Shown here one piece after another: positions 27,527 through 35,000 of a stretch of DNA of 64,000 nucleotides; the first letter of the stretch is position 1, and each line of letters opens with the position of its first letter. Source of the DNA: Saprospiraceae bacterium (GTDB taxonomy: Bacteria; Bacteroidota; Bacteroidia; Chitinophagales; Saprospiraceae); assembly GCA_016715965.1 (NCBI GenBank), contig JADJXG010000001.1, forward strand, positions 1,989,501 through 2,053,500, written 5' to 3'. A model generated the notes under the pieces. The model made no database searches. It saw nothing but the letters and a program-made list of their open reading frames with translations, and had not been told where the DNA came from. The translations under genes were made by a program, and so were the position numbers.

Positions 27527-27529
27527 TAA
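24587..27529 (+). CDS. Giant T9SS-secreted adhesin, C-terminal part (frameshifted gene)
   Basis: This 980-codon frame continues the gene interrupted at 24552; its first possible start is a TTG at 24587, but it is more likely only the rear half of one gene. It contains the Cys-rich HYR-like ladder (ITCPPDIDVDCRFDF and similar), a dockerin-like pair of calcium-loop helices (NGVTTADIIRIQKHILG and AADVNRSKSVTARDISDLRK) at about residues 640-690, a cohesin-like beta domain at about 765-890, and a T9SS type A sorting domain at the end (LMQNEPNPWKEQTSIG through TRKMVILE). Without a signal peptide this fragment could not be exported by itself. Compared with the intact copy it differs at only four residues. 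Confidence 0.85.
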   Translation: MRIDVVYPGGVLVDQNGGRVRLPVGLDTIIYRVYDGCYNLTEDTLYVTVKDHTEPVAVCERRTVVALNDSGLNWVPAEVFDDGSFDECKLHHFEVRRMDLNHCGTIGEDDWGPEVQFCCSDVGSGEIMVAFKAIDISNNEAICMVFVEVQDKDMPRITCPPDIDVDCRFDFDINHLDRSFGDVVTAEADREMIVIDPVYWHYIYGHPQDGIAYDNCNPNVTHRVDSSGMNQCGMGTIIREFTVTDDQGNSASCTQRIYVDNHHRSGHITISWPYDYETSDICDSRLLHPDLLSYPYNYPVVSDDECSIIGMDFKDHVFSSTVPGEPCFKIFRVWKVIDWCYRDQSGDILIYIDTQVIKVSNYVDPVIYRLCHDTTICTYDVECRPIPVRLSIGASDVCTAKEELLYRYKIDLDSDGTIDIVRTSIGDSTASGTWPLGRHTIKWEVEDRCGNTAKCESQLNLINCKPPTAYCHRDLSIGLTAMDLDGDGIPETKMAEVWASDINVNSEHGCGYDIVFSFSSDTTDKVRFYNCDSLGPREVELWVTDINGNQSFCRTIIIIQDNPQIPPACPGNLKDVVVSGLIRTEADREVEETQVSLETSALQKVKTNYEGRYAFSPMPTGGSYEVKPEKNDDWSNGVTTADIIRIQKHILGVEEMTSPYQMIAADVNRSKSVTARDISDLRKLILGSATEIKGNTSWRFVPVSYSFVNAAEALEDIHPEAYKISYLNSDLKADFVAIKVGDVNESARTRGANGVSSRTGKTLDLNYADVEMKKGELYEIQLVSSNIEQFAGFQTTLELSPEFGQIVELSPNRHNDFGEEHYSLHALNSGRVSMSWDGQAKNEERLWSIKIRAARDGRLSDMLRLNSTITASMSIDANQTEGRIELRSRGLLEKEFVLMQNEPNPWKEQTSIGLLLPRAGTVRLTIYDATGRVHLKAEREMSKGYQEWILEAGILSSSGVYYYQADYESNTQTRKMVILE

Positions 27530-27563
27530 GGGAGAAGAACATAGAAATGCAAAAGCAAATCGA

Positions 27564-27593
27564 GAGGCGGGAAAAATCCCGCCTCTTTTTTTT
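27564..27593 (+). terminator. Intrinsic terminator after first giant gene
   Basis: GAGGCGGGA (27564-27572) pairs perfectly with TCCCGCCTC (27577-27585) around an AAAA loop, and eight T follow. Confidence 0.93.
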
Positions 27594-27630
27594 ATTTTGA
27601 TATATAATTATTAAATATTAAAATAATTTA

Positions 27631-27638
27631 TATATTTG
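27631..27638 (+). promoter_or_regulatory. -7 box of second giant gene (TATATTTG)
   Basis: TATATTTG is identical to the -7 box of the first giant gene and lies 78 bases before the ATG at 27716. The upstream -33 element is not evident. Confidence 0.4.
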
Positions 27639-27715
27639 CAGTGGATTTCGACTATTCTCAAAAGTACATTCTTGGAATTAATTCGGATTTAGATTACTTC
27701 TAAATTTCGCATTTA

Positions 27716-30700
27716 ATGAAAACTACGACTTACAAAAACCAAATCATTGGATTTGGTTTCAAGGAACATTCTTTTATTAAAAGATTGCTTGACTTTAAAT
27801 TTCAACCGAGATTTCAAGTTCAAAATTTACTGTTCATCTGGCTTTTGTATTGGATGTACCTGCCAATGCAAGGCCAAAGCACCTGCGGTACAGGGGATGT
27901 TCTGGTGCTTGACAATTGTTTGGGTCCCGTCAATGATGCTGATTTTGCAATAGATGAATGTGTTTTGAACGGAGTTGGAATTTGGTATCAGTACACGCCA
28001 GCTGTAACCGGATCGTATTTGATTTCGGCCATGGGGAACGCAGATTTAAGCATTGTCCTAAAATCCAATTGTGGTGGAACACCGATTTGCATTAATAATT
28101 TTACAGCGGATTTTGAAGTGGGTACGAGGGTACTCGGGGCAGGGACCACCTATTTTATAGCGGTCGAAGCCGCATCAGCTTTTGATCTTGAATCCATTTG
28201 CATTTACCTTTGTGAGAGCCCAATGATCAGCGATTGTCCAACAGATATCAATGTGACAACGGATCCTGGCGAATGTTCAGCCATTGTAGATTATATTGTG
28301 ACAGCCTCGGGAAATCCTGATCCTAATTTTATGTACATCAAAACCTTGGTTCCTACCCAGGAGTCCGGCAATGGTACCGGGGCCAATACTGCATTTGGAT
28401 TAGGATCTACATTTGTGGAAGTGACAGCGACCAATGCATGTTTGCCCAATGATTTTTGCTCATTTACTGTCACGGTGGAAGATATAGAAGAACCACAAAT
28501 AACTTGTCATCCTCCACAGGTCAGAATGGTCAATCCCGGATTGTGTGTGTATTCTACCATGGGAGATGAATTTGATCCTGCGTTGGTAACAGACAATTGC
28601 GCCGTCGATTATCTGGAAAACGACATCAATGGATTTTCCTCTTTAAACACCTTTGATTTTGCGAAGGGAATACATCTGATTACCTGGGTAGTTTATGACG
28701 CTGCCGGTAATTCGAATCAATGCAGCATGAGTCTTGAGGTCATAGACGATGAGACTCCGGAGCTGGTTTGTCCCAACGATACGATTGTATATTCTGAAAC
28801 TTTTGTTTGTCCTTATACAGTGGTGGGAGTGGAATTTGATCCCGTCATCATGTTTGACAATTGCGAAATTGTAAGCATTTACAATGATATTAATTTGAGC
28901 AGCAGTTTGCAGGGTCATTATTTTCCAAAGGGCAGTCATCAAATCAATTGGTTTATTGAGGATGCTTCAGGGTTTACAAACAACTGCAGTTTTGAAATCA
29001 CGGTAATGGATACCGTTAAACCCTGGTTGGATTGTCCGGTCGACACGACGGTTTTTATCGGAGTTGGCAACTGTGAACTGGATGTTGTAGATGGTATTTT
29101 AGATCTCATCAGGATCATTGAAAACTGTGGCATATTGTCTGTGGTCAACAACATCAACGGAGACAGTACCCTCGATGGGCATGCATTTGAAGACGGACAA
29201 TATCTTATTGAATGGACGGTAACCGATATTTGTAACAACACATCGAGTTGTTCTTTCCAATTGACGGTGCCCAAGGCTGAAAATTTATTGGTCTGTAAAA
29301 ATCTCAATGTTTCATTGAATGAAAATTGCGAAGTTGAAATCACTCCAAGGATGATGCTAACCAATGGAATTTGTGCAGAAGATGTGGTGATCGAATTAAC
29401 ACACTACAACCATCCTGTTTCAAATCCAATTACGGAACATTATCTGGGAAAGACATTGGTAGCAAGGGTTTTGGATACTTTAACCGGCAACAGTTGTTGG
29501 GGAAATGTGTACGTAGAGGACAAGCTGGCTCCTGAGGTAATTTGTCGGGATATACGGGTGAGTTGCAAGCAATTTGAGATCGACAGTTTGATTCCGGCGG
29601 CCTCATTTGATTGCAGTGATTATACGGTGAGATTATTGGATCAGCAGGTGGAGAGTTTGCATTGTGATCCAGAGCTGATCAAGCGTGTACGCCGTTGGTG
29701 GATATCGAGAGATGCGCAGGGAAATGAAAGTGAGCCGTGCATACAGACGATTGAGGTGGAGCGATTGGATATTTACGATGTGTGGTTTCCGGATGAAAGT
29801 GTGATTTTGGAATGCGACCATATTGATTCTTTTGATGTCAACGGACATCCACATCCGTACGTGACGGGTATACCCTATTATCAGCATATCTGGCCGATCT
29901 GGCCGACGGTGGACTTTTTGTGCAATGTGTATGTAGATTATGTGGATACTGATTTGGGCAAGATAGGCTGTACACGCAAGATCATGCGTACCTGGCGGGT
30001 GCGCGAGTGGTGGTGCAGCGAAGAATTGGAGAACTTTAGTGTACAGATCATACAGATCCAGGACAACATAGGACCGAGAATCAAGCACATCCATTATGAT
30101 TTTGAAGCGACGACCAGCCACAAGAGTTGTGAAGCAGATGTGGTCATACCCCCGATTGATGCGTACGACGCCTGTCACAATGATTTGCGGATAGATGTGG
30201 TATATCCGGGCGGAGTGTTGGTGGATCAGAATGGAGGCAGGGTGAGATTGCCGGTAGGCTTGGATACGATTATCTATCGGGTATATGATGGGTGTTATAA
30301 TTTGACAGAAGATACATTGTATGTGACCGTCAAAGACCACACAGAACCGGTGGCGGTATGTGAAAGGAGGACAGTGGTGGCCCTGAATGATTCGGGTTTG
30401 AACTGGGTACCGGCCGAGGTATTTGACGATGGAAGTTTTGACGAGTGCAAGTTGCATCATTTTGAAGTGAGGAGAATGGATCTAAACCATTGTGGTACGA
30501 TCGGAGAAGACGACTGGGGTCCTGAGGTACAGTTTTGTTGTAGCGATGTTGGATCCGGAGAGATCATGGTAGCTTTTAAAGCCATCGACATAAGCAACAA
30601 TGAAGCGATCTGTATGGTGTTTGTAGAAGTACAGGACAAGGACATGCCAAGGATTACATGTCCACCGGATATCGATGTGGATTGTCGTTTTGATTTTGAC

Positions 30701-33127
30701 ATCAATCATCTGGACAGGAGTTTTGGAGATGTTGTGACTGCAGAAGCAGATCGGGAAATGATCGTAATAGATCCGGTGTATTGGCATTATATTTATGGAC
30801 ATCCACAGGATGGCATTGCGTATGACAATTGCAATCCGAATGTGACACACCGTGTGGACAGCAGTGGCATGAACCAGTGCGGCATGGGCACGATCATCCG
30901 GGAATTTACGGTGACGGATGACCAGGGCAACAGCGCGAGCTGCACCCAGCGGATCTATGTGGACAATCATCACAGGAGTGGACATATTACGATTAGCTGG
31001 CCTTATGATTATGAGACGAGCGATATCTGTGATTCGAGATTGTTGCATCCGGATTTATTGTCATACCCATACAATTATCCGGTGGTGAGCGACGATGAGT
31101 GCAGCATCATAGGGATGGATTTCAAGGACCATGTATTTTCATCGACGGTACCGGGAGAGCCATGTTTTAAGATATTCCGGGTGTGGAAAGTGATCGACTG
31201 GTGTTATCGGGATCAAAGTGGAGATATCCTGATATACATAGACACACAGGTGATCAAGGTGAGCAATTATGTGGATCCGGTGATCTACAGATTGTGTCAT
31301 GACACGACGATCTGTACGTATGATGTGGAATGTCGTCCGATACCGGTGAGACTGAGTATAGGAGCGAGTGATGTTTGTACAGCGAAAGAGGAGTTGTTGT
31401 ATCGCTATAAGATAGATCTGGACAGCGATGGTACGATCGACATTGTGCGCACGTCGATAGGAGATAGTACGGCGAGTGGCACCTGGCCATTGGGCAGACA
31501 TACGATCAAGTGGGAAGTGGAAGACAGATGCGGCAACACGGCCAAGTGTGAGTCTCAACTGAACCTGATCAATTGCAAACCGCCGACGGCGTATTGTCAC
31601 AGAGATCTGAGCATCGGATTGACGGCAATGGATCTGGATGGCGACGGCATACCGGAGACAAAGATGGCAGAAGTGTGGGCCAGTGACATCAATGTCAACT
31701 CAGAGCACGGCTGCGGTTATGACATCGTGTTTAGCTTTAGTTCGGATACGACAGACAAGGTGAGATTTTACAATTGCGACAGCTTAGGTCCAAGAGAAGT
31801 GGAGTTGTGGGTGACGGACATCAACGGCAATCAATCCTTCTGCAGGACGATCATCATCATCCAGGACAATCCGCAGATACCACCTGCCTGTCCGGGCAAT
31901 CTGAAAGATGTGGTTGTGAGTGGATTGATCCGGACGGAGGCAGACCGGGAGGTAGAGGAGACACAGGTGAGTCTGGAGACCAGTGCACTGCAAAAAGTGA
32001 AGACCAATTACGAAGGCAGATATGCATTTTCACCGATGCCGACGGGAGGAAGTTATGAGGTGAAGCCGGAGAAGAATGACGATTGGAGCAATGGAGTGAC
32101 GACAGCCGACATCATCAGGATCCAGAAACATATACTGGGAGTGGAAGAGATGACGAGTCCATATCAGATGATAGCAGCAGATGTCAACAGGAGCAAGTCA
32201 GTTACAGCAAGAGACATATCAGATTTGAGAAAATTGATCTTGGGTAGTGCGACAGAAATCAAAGGGAATACGAGCTGGAGATTTGTACCGGTGAGTTATA
32301 GTTTTGTCAATGCGGCAGAAGCATTGGAGGACATTCATCCGGAAGCATACAAGATCAGTTATTTGAACAGTGATTTGAAAGCGGACTTTGTGGCGATCAA
32401 GGTGGGAGATGTGAATGAATCAGCGCGCACCAGAGGAGCCAATGGAGTGAGCAGCCGTACGGGCAAGACATTGGATCTGAATTATGCAGATGTTGAAATG
32501 AAGCAAGGGGAGTTGTACGAGATACAGCTGGTGTCGAGCAACATCGAGCAGTTTGCAGGATTCCAGACGACCCTGGAGCTAAGTCCGGAGTTTGGTCAGA
32601 TTGTGGAGTTGAGTCCCAACCGCCACAATGATTTTGGAGAAGAGCATTACAGTCTGCACGCGTTGAACAGTGGACGTGTGAGCATGAGCTGGGATGGGCA
32701 ATCAAAAAATGAGGAGAGATTGTGGAGCATCAAAATTCGTGCGGCAAGGGATGGCAGATTGTCAGACATGCTTCGATTGAATTCCACGATCACAGTCTCG
32801 ATGAGCATCGATGCCAATCAGACAGAAGGAAGAATCGAACTGCGCAGCAGGGGTCTGTTGGAGAAAGAGTTTGTGCTGATGCAAAACGAACCCAACCCAT
32901 GGAAAGAACAGACCTCGATTGGCTTGTTGTTGCCAAGGGCAGGTACGGTCAGACTTACGATCTATGATGCGACGGGAAGGGTGCATCTGAAGGCAGAAAG
33001 AGAAATGAGCAAAGGCTATCAGGAATGGATTCTGGAAGCTGGTATCTTGAGCAGTTCAGGAGTGTATTACTATCAGGCAGATTATGAAAGCAACACGCAG
33101 ACCAGGAAGATGCTGATCCTGGAGTAA
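27716..33127 (+). CDS. Giant T9SS-secreted HYR-domain adhesin (intact)
   Basis: The 1,803-aa protein has a long basic N region and then a signal-peptide core (LLFIWLLYWMYLPM, residues about 39-53). Residues about 165-520 contain four HYR-like immunoglobulin-type repeats (SDCPTDINVTTDPGECSA, ITCHPPQVRMVNPGLCVY, LVCPNDTIVYSETFVCPY, LDCPVDTTVFIGVGNCEL), each with paired cysteines. From residue 590 comes the shared tail: Cys-rich beta ladder, dockerin-like helices at about 1459-1515, a cohesin-like domain at about 1585-1710, and a T9SS type A sorting domain (1721-1803) beginning LMQNEPNPWKEQTS. It should be exported by Sec and T9SS and anchored on the cell surface. Adhesion is inferred from domains; no ligand is known. 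The tail composition differs from the head. Confidence 0.92.
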   Translation: MKTTTYKNQIIGFGFKEHSFIKRLLDFKFQPRFQVQNLLFIWLLYWMYLPMQGQSTCGTGDVLVLDNCLGPVNDADFAIDECVLNGVGIWYQYTPAVTGSYLISAMGNADLSIVLKSNCGGTPICINNFTADFEVGTRVLGAGTTYFIAVEAASAFDLESICIYLCESPMISDCPTDINVTTDPGECSAIVDYIVTASGNPDPNFMYIKTLVPTQESGNGTGANTAFGLGSTFVEVTATNACLPNDFCSFTVTVEDIEEPQITCHPPQVRMVNPGLCVYSTMGDEFDPALVTDNCAVDYLENDINGFSSLNTFDFAKGIHLITWVVYDAAGNSNQCSMSLEVIDDETPELVCPNDTIVYSETFVCPYTVVGVEFDPVIMFDNCEIVSIYNDINLSSSLQGHYFPKGSHQINWFIEDASGFTNNCSFEITVMDTVKPWLDCPVDTTVFIGVGNCELDVVDGILDLIRIIENCGILSVVNNINGDSTLDGHAFEDGQYLIEWTVTDICNNTSSCSFQLTVPKAENLLVCKNLNVSLNENCEVEITPRMMLTNGICAEDVVIELTHYNHPVSNPITEHYLGKTLVARVLDTLTGNSCWGNVYVEDKLAPEVICRDIRVSCKQFEIDSLIPAASFDCSDYTVRLLDQQVESLHCDPELIKRVRRWWISRDAQGNESEPCIQTIEVERLDIYDVWFPDESVILECDHIDSFDVNGHPHPYVTGIPYYQHIWPIWPTVDFLCNVYVDYVDTDLGKIGCTRKIMRTWRVREWWCSEELENFSVQIIQIQDNIGPRIKHIHYDFEATTSHKSCEADVVIPPIDAYDACHNDLRIDVVYPGGVLVDQNGGRVRLPVGLDTIIYRVYDGCYNLTEDTLYVTVKDHTEPVAVCERRTVVALNDSGLNWVPAEVFDDGSFDECKLHHFEVRRMDLNHCGTIGEDDWGPEVQFCCSDVGSGEIMVAFKAIDISNNEAICMVFVEVQDKDMPRITCPPDIDVDCRFDFDINHLDRSFGDVVTAEADREMIVIDPVYWHYIYGHPQDGIAYDNCNPNVTHRVDSSGMNQCGMGTIIREFTVTDDQGNSASCTQRIYVDNHHRSGHITISWPYDYETSDICDSRLLHPDLLSYPYNYPVVSDDECSIIGMDFKDHVFSSTVPGEPCFKIFRVWKVIDWCYRDQSGDILIYIDTQVIKVSNYVDPVIYRLCHDTTICTYDVECRPIPVRLSIGASDVCTAKEELLYRYKIDLDSDGTIDIVRTSIGDSTASGTWPLGRHTIKWEVEDRCGNTAKCESQLNLINCKPPTAYCHRDLSIGLTAMDLDGDGIPETKMAEVWASDINVNSEHGCGYDIVFSFSSDTTDKVRFYNCDSLGPREVELWVTDINGNQSFCRTIIIIQDNPQIPPACPGNLKDVVVSGLIRTEADREVEETQVSLETSALQKVKTNYEGRYAFSPMPTGGSYEVKPEKNDDWSNGVTTADIIRIQKHILGVEEMTSPYQMIAADVNRSKSVTARDISDLRKLILGSATEIKGNTSWRFVPVSYSFVNAAEALEDIHPEAYKISYLNSDLKADFVAIKVGDVNESARTRGANGVSSRTGKTLDLNYADVEMKQGELYEIQLVSSNIEQFAGFQTTLELSPEFGQIVELSPNRHNDFGEEHYSLHALNSGRVSMSWDGQSKNEERLWSIKIRAARDGRLSDMLRLNSTITVSMSIDANQTEGRIELRSRGLLEKEFVLMQNEPNPWKEQTSIGLLLPRAGTVRLTIYDATGRVHLKAEREMSKGYQEWILEAGILSSSGVYYYQADYESNTQTRKMLILE
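29482..33124 (+). repeat. 3.64-kb direct repeat, copy 2 (shared adhesin tail)
   Basis: It is the partner of 23885-27526. Read across the frameshift, the encoded tails differ at four residues (K/Q, A/S, A/V and V/L), all in the last 350 codons; the long interior stretches sampled are identical in DNA. Confidence 0.97.
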
Positions 33128-33156
33128 TCCGGGGATACAATAAACAACATGAAAAA

Positions 33157-33184
33157 GGGCGGAAGAAATTCCGCCTTTTTTTTT
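33157..33184 (+). terminator. Intrinsic terminator after second giant gene
   Basis: GGCGGAA (33158-33164), loop GAAA, TTCCGCC (33169-33175), then nine T. The stem-loop is identical in sequence to the one after the third giant gene at 53633-53650. Confidence 0.93.
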
Positions 33185-33302
33185 GTAGAAAAAGAGGATT
33201 TTGAATTGGTAAGGAAATCATTCATAACCAAGAGACTGTATCAGTGATAAAAAAATTCAGTTATATAAAATATACGGCAACAAGCATGTACAAATATTAA
33301 AT

Positions 33303-33309
33303 ATTTAAT
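33303..33309 (+). repeat. Target-site duplication, left (ATTTAAT)
   Basis: ATTTAAT directly abuts the left end of the insertion sequence and is repeated directly at 34621-34627 on the right. Confidence 0.85.
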
Positions 33310-34620
33310 TGTAATAACCTAGACTTGATCTGACAGTTGGCGATAAAAAAGAATAATCCAACGCTTCAACAAAAGTAACAATTGTTCCGTAAAAGTCAAG
33401 AGCGAGGCAAGTTCCTTCGGAACTCTTGACATTTACTCCACAATTTAGTTTGTTGACGTTTACGCGTTGAATTACTCTATTCATGATCTTCTTTATTCAA
33501 AATGAGTTTCTAACATTTTATCAATTGCAATATTTTTTGACTCGATGTGAGTTTGCATAGGAGTTTTGCCAAAGCAATATTTTCCGGAATGAGGTCTGTC
33601 CGAATTATAGTAATGTAGCCAATCCTCCAAGTCAGCCTGTAGCTCTTCAATAGATTTGTATAACTTTTTACGGAAGGTAATGGCATAAAATTCATTTTGA
33701 ATGGTGCGGTGGAATCTTTCACAGATACCATTAGTCTGTGGGTGTCGTGCTTTGATCTTAGTATGTTCAATATCCTCCAAACTCAGATAAAGTTCGTACT
33801 CATGATATTCTCTTTTTCCACAGTATTCCGTGCCACGATCGGTCAGTATCCTGAGTAGCCTGATTTGCTCATGTTCATAAAATGGCAGGACTTTATCGTT
33901 TAGCAAATCGGCTGCTACAAGAGCATTTTTACGATCATAGATTTTTGCCAGAACTACCTTAGAGTAAGTGTCAATGTAGGTTTGTTGATAGATACGACCA
34001 ACGCCTTTGATATTGCCAATATAATAAGTATCCTGAGCTCCCAGATAGCCCGGATGATATGTTTCAATTTCACCTTGAGATTCCAATTTTTCTTTCTTAC
34101 GCTCCAAGGCTACAACTTGGGCTTCTGTAAGAATTATTCCATCCTGGGCCACTTTGGCTTCGAGGGCCTTTAATCTCTTTTGGAAGGTCTCCAGATCGTG
34201 CCTCAACCAAACACAACGAACTCCACAAGGGGATACAAATATTCCTCTCTTAACAAGCTCATTTGCAACCCTTACTTGTCCAAAAGCTGGATTGTCAATA
34301 GCCATATCAACAACTGCTTTCTCTACTTCGGGAGCCACTCGATTCTTGACCAGTGGTTTGCTCCTGCTGACTTCGATTAAGGCCATTTCGCCTCCTGTGT
34401 CATACATCTCTTTAATCCTGTAAAAACTATCCCTGGAATACCCCATTATTTTACAAGCTTGAGATACATTTCCCAATTTTTCTGCTAAATGGACTAATCC
34501 CAATTTAGTTTTGATTAATTTTGTTTCTAATTTCATTTTCTGACAGTTTAGTGGTTAATTAATTATTTTTGACAACTTAAAATTAATCACTAACTGTCAG
34601 ATTAAGTCTAAACTATTACA
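33310..34620 (-). mobile_element. Complete IS481-family insertion sequence (1,311 bp)
   Basis: The element begins TGTAATA and ends with its inverted counterpart TATTACA. The 35-bp terminal inverted repeats (33310-33344 and 34586-34620) match at 29 of 35 positions and share the inner word ATCTGACAGTT. TG..CA ends are typical for IS481. A 7-bp direct duplication ATTTAAT flanks it, showing insertion by transposition. It carries one minus-strand transposase. It lies between the second and third giant adhesin genes. Confidence 0.93.
33493..34536 (-). CDS. IS481-family DDE transposase
   Basis: The 347-aa protein has an N-terminal helix-turn-helix (VSQACKIMGYSRDSFYRIKE), a second helical region with an ARG/WLRHDLETFQKRL linker, and an rve-type integrase core. 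The probable catalytic triad is Asp169 (AQDTYYIG), Asp233 (LTDRGTEYC) and Glu273 (NGICERFHRT), with NSDRPHSG following. Length and motifs fit IS481 transposases. The frame is intact and the inverted ends are present, so the element could be active. A hairpin (GTCAAG at 33395-33400 with CTTGAC at 33425-33430, enclosing a smaller stem) lies behind the gene and may stop its transcription. Confidence 0.95.
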   Translation of the reverse strand: MKLETKLIKTKLGLVHLAEKLGNVSQACKIMGYSRDSFYRIKEMYDTGGEMALIEVSRSKPLVKNRVAPEVEKAVVDMAIDNPAFGQVRVANELVKRGIFVSPCGVRCVWLRHDLETFQKRLKALEAKVAQDGIILTEAQVVALERKKEKLESQGEIETYHPGYLGAQDTYYIGNIKGVGRIYQQTYIDTYSKVVLAKIYDRKNALVAADLLNDKVLPFYEHEQIRLLRILTDRGTEYCGKREYHEYELYLSLEDIEHTKIKARHPQTNGICERFHRTIQNEFYAITFRKKLYKSIEELQADLEDWLHYYNSDRPHSGKYCFGKTPMQTHIESKNIAIDKMLETHFE

Positions 34621-35000
34621 ATTTAATTTAATAATCTAAAACGATTGATAGTCAATTTGGTCTGGTTTTTGATACTTCTTTGCCTGAATGAAACTTAAAA
34701 AGTGCATGGATCCAAACCCGATTGAAGGAATTGGTTTCCATGTTAAGCATATCATGAATCATTATTCAGATATTGGTAGGTTATACATTGGAGACTTTTA
34801 TAAAGCAATTATAAAAGTTAAGGTAGATCTGCTTTCAGGAATCCCATATTTTACGCTACTCTTCAATTTACTAGTGAAATTTCACCATTCACTCGATGGT
34901 GTGATTCTTTTATTTTATGAGTTTGTAAAATCAGATTTCGTTTCCGGAATTAATATTAATCGGAAAGAGCTAAATCCCATAATCTACAAAAATCTGCATT
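34621..35000. other. Spacer before the 18.6-kb gene
   Basis: It begins with the right copy of the 7-bp target duplication. A 111-codon plus frame at 34688-35023 lacks any recognisable domain and overlaps the start of the giant gene, so it is not taken as a gene. The promoter of the giant gene should be here; only a poor TAnnTTTG match (near 34675-34682) is seen. Confidence 0.5.

Noticed and set aside
29633..30460. A 275-codon antisense open frame inside the adhesin tail, with other long antisense frames nearby
   Set aside because: A by-product of the tail's codon bias; it is repeated in both copies and broken by the same C indel in copy 1. No domain or start signal.
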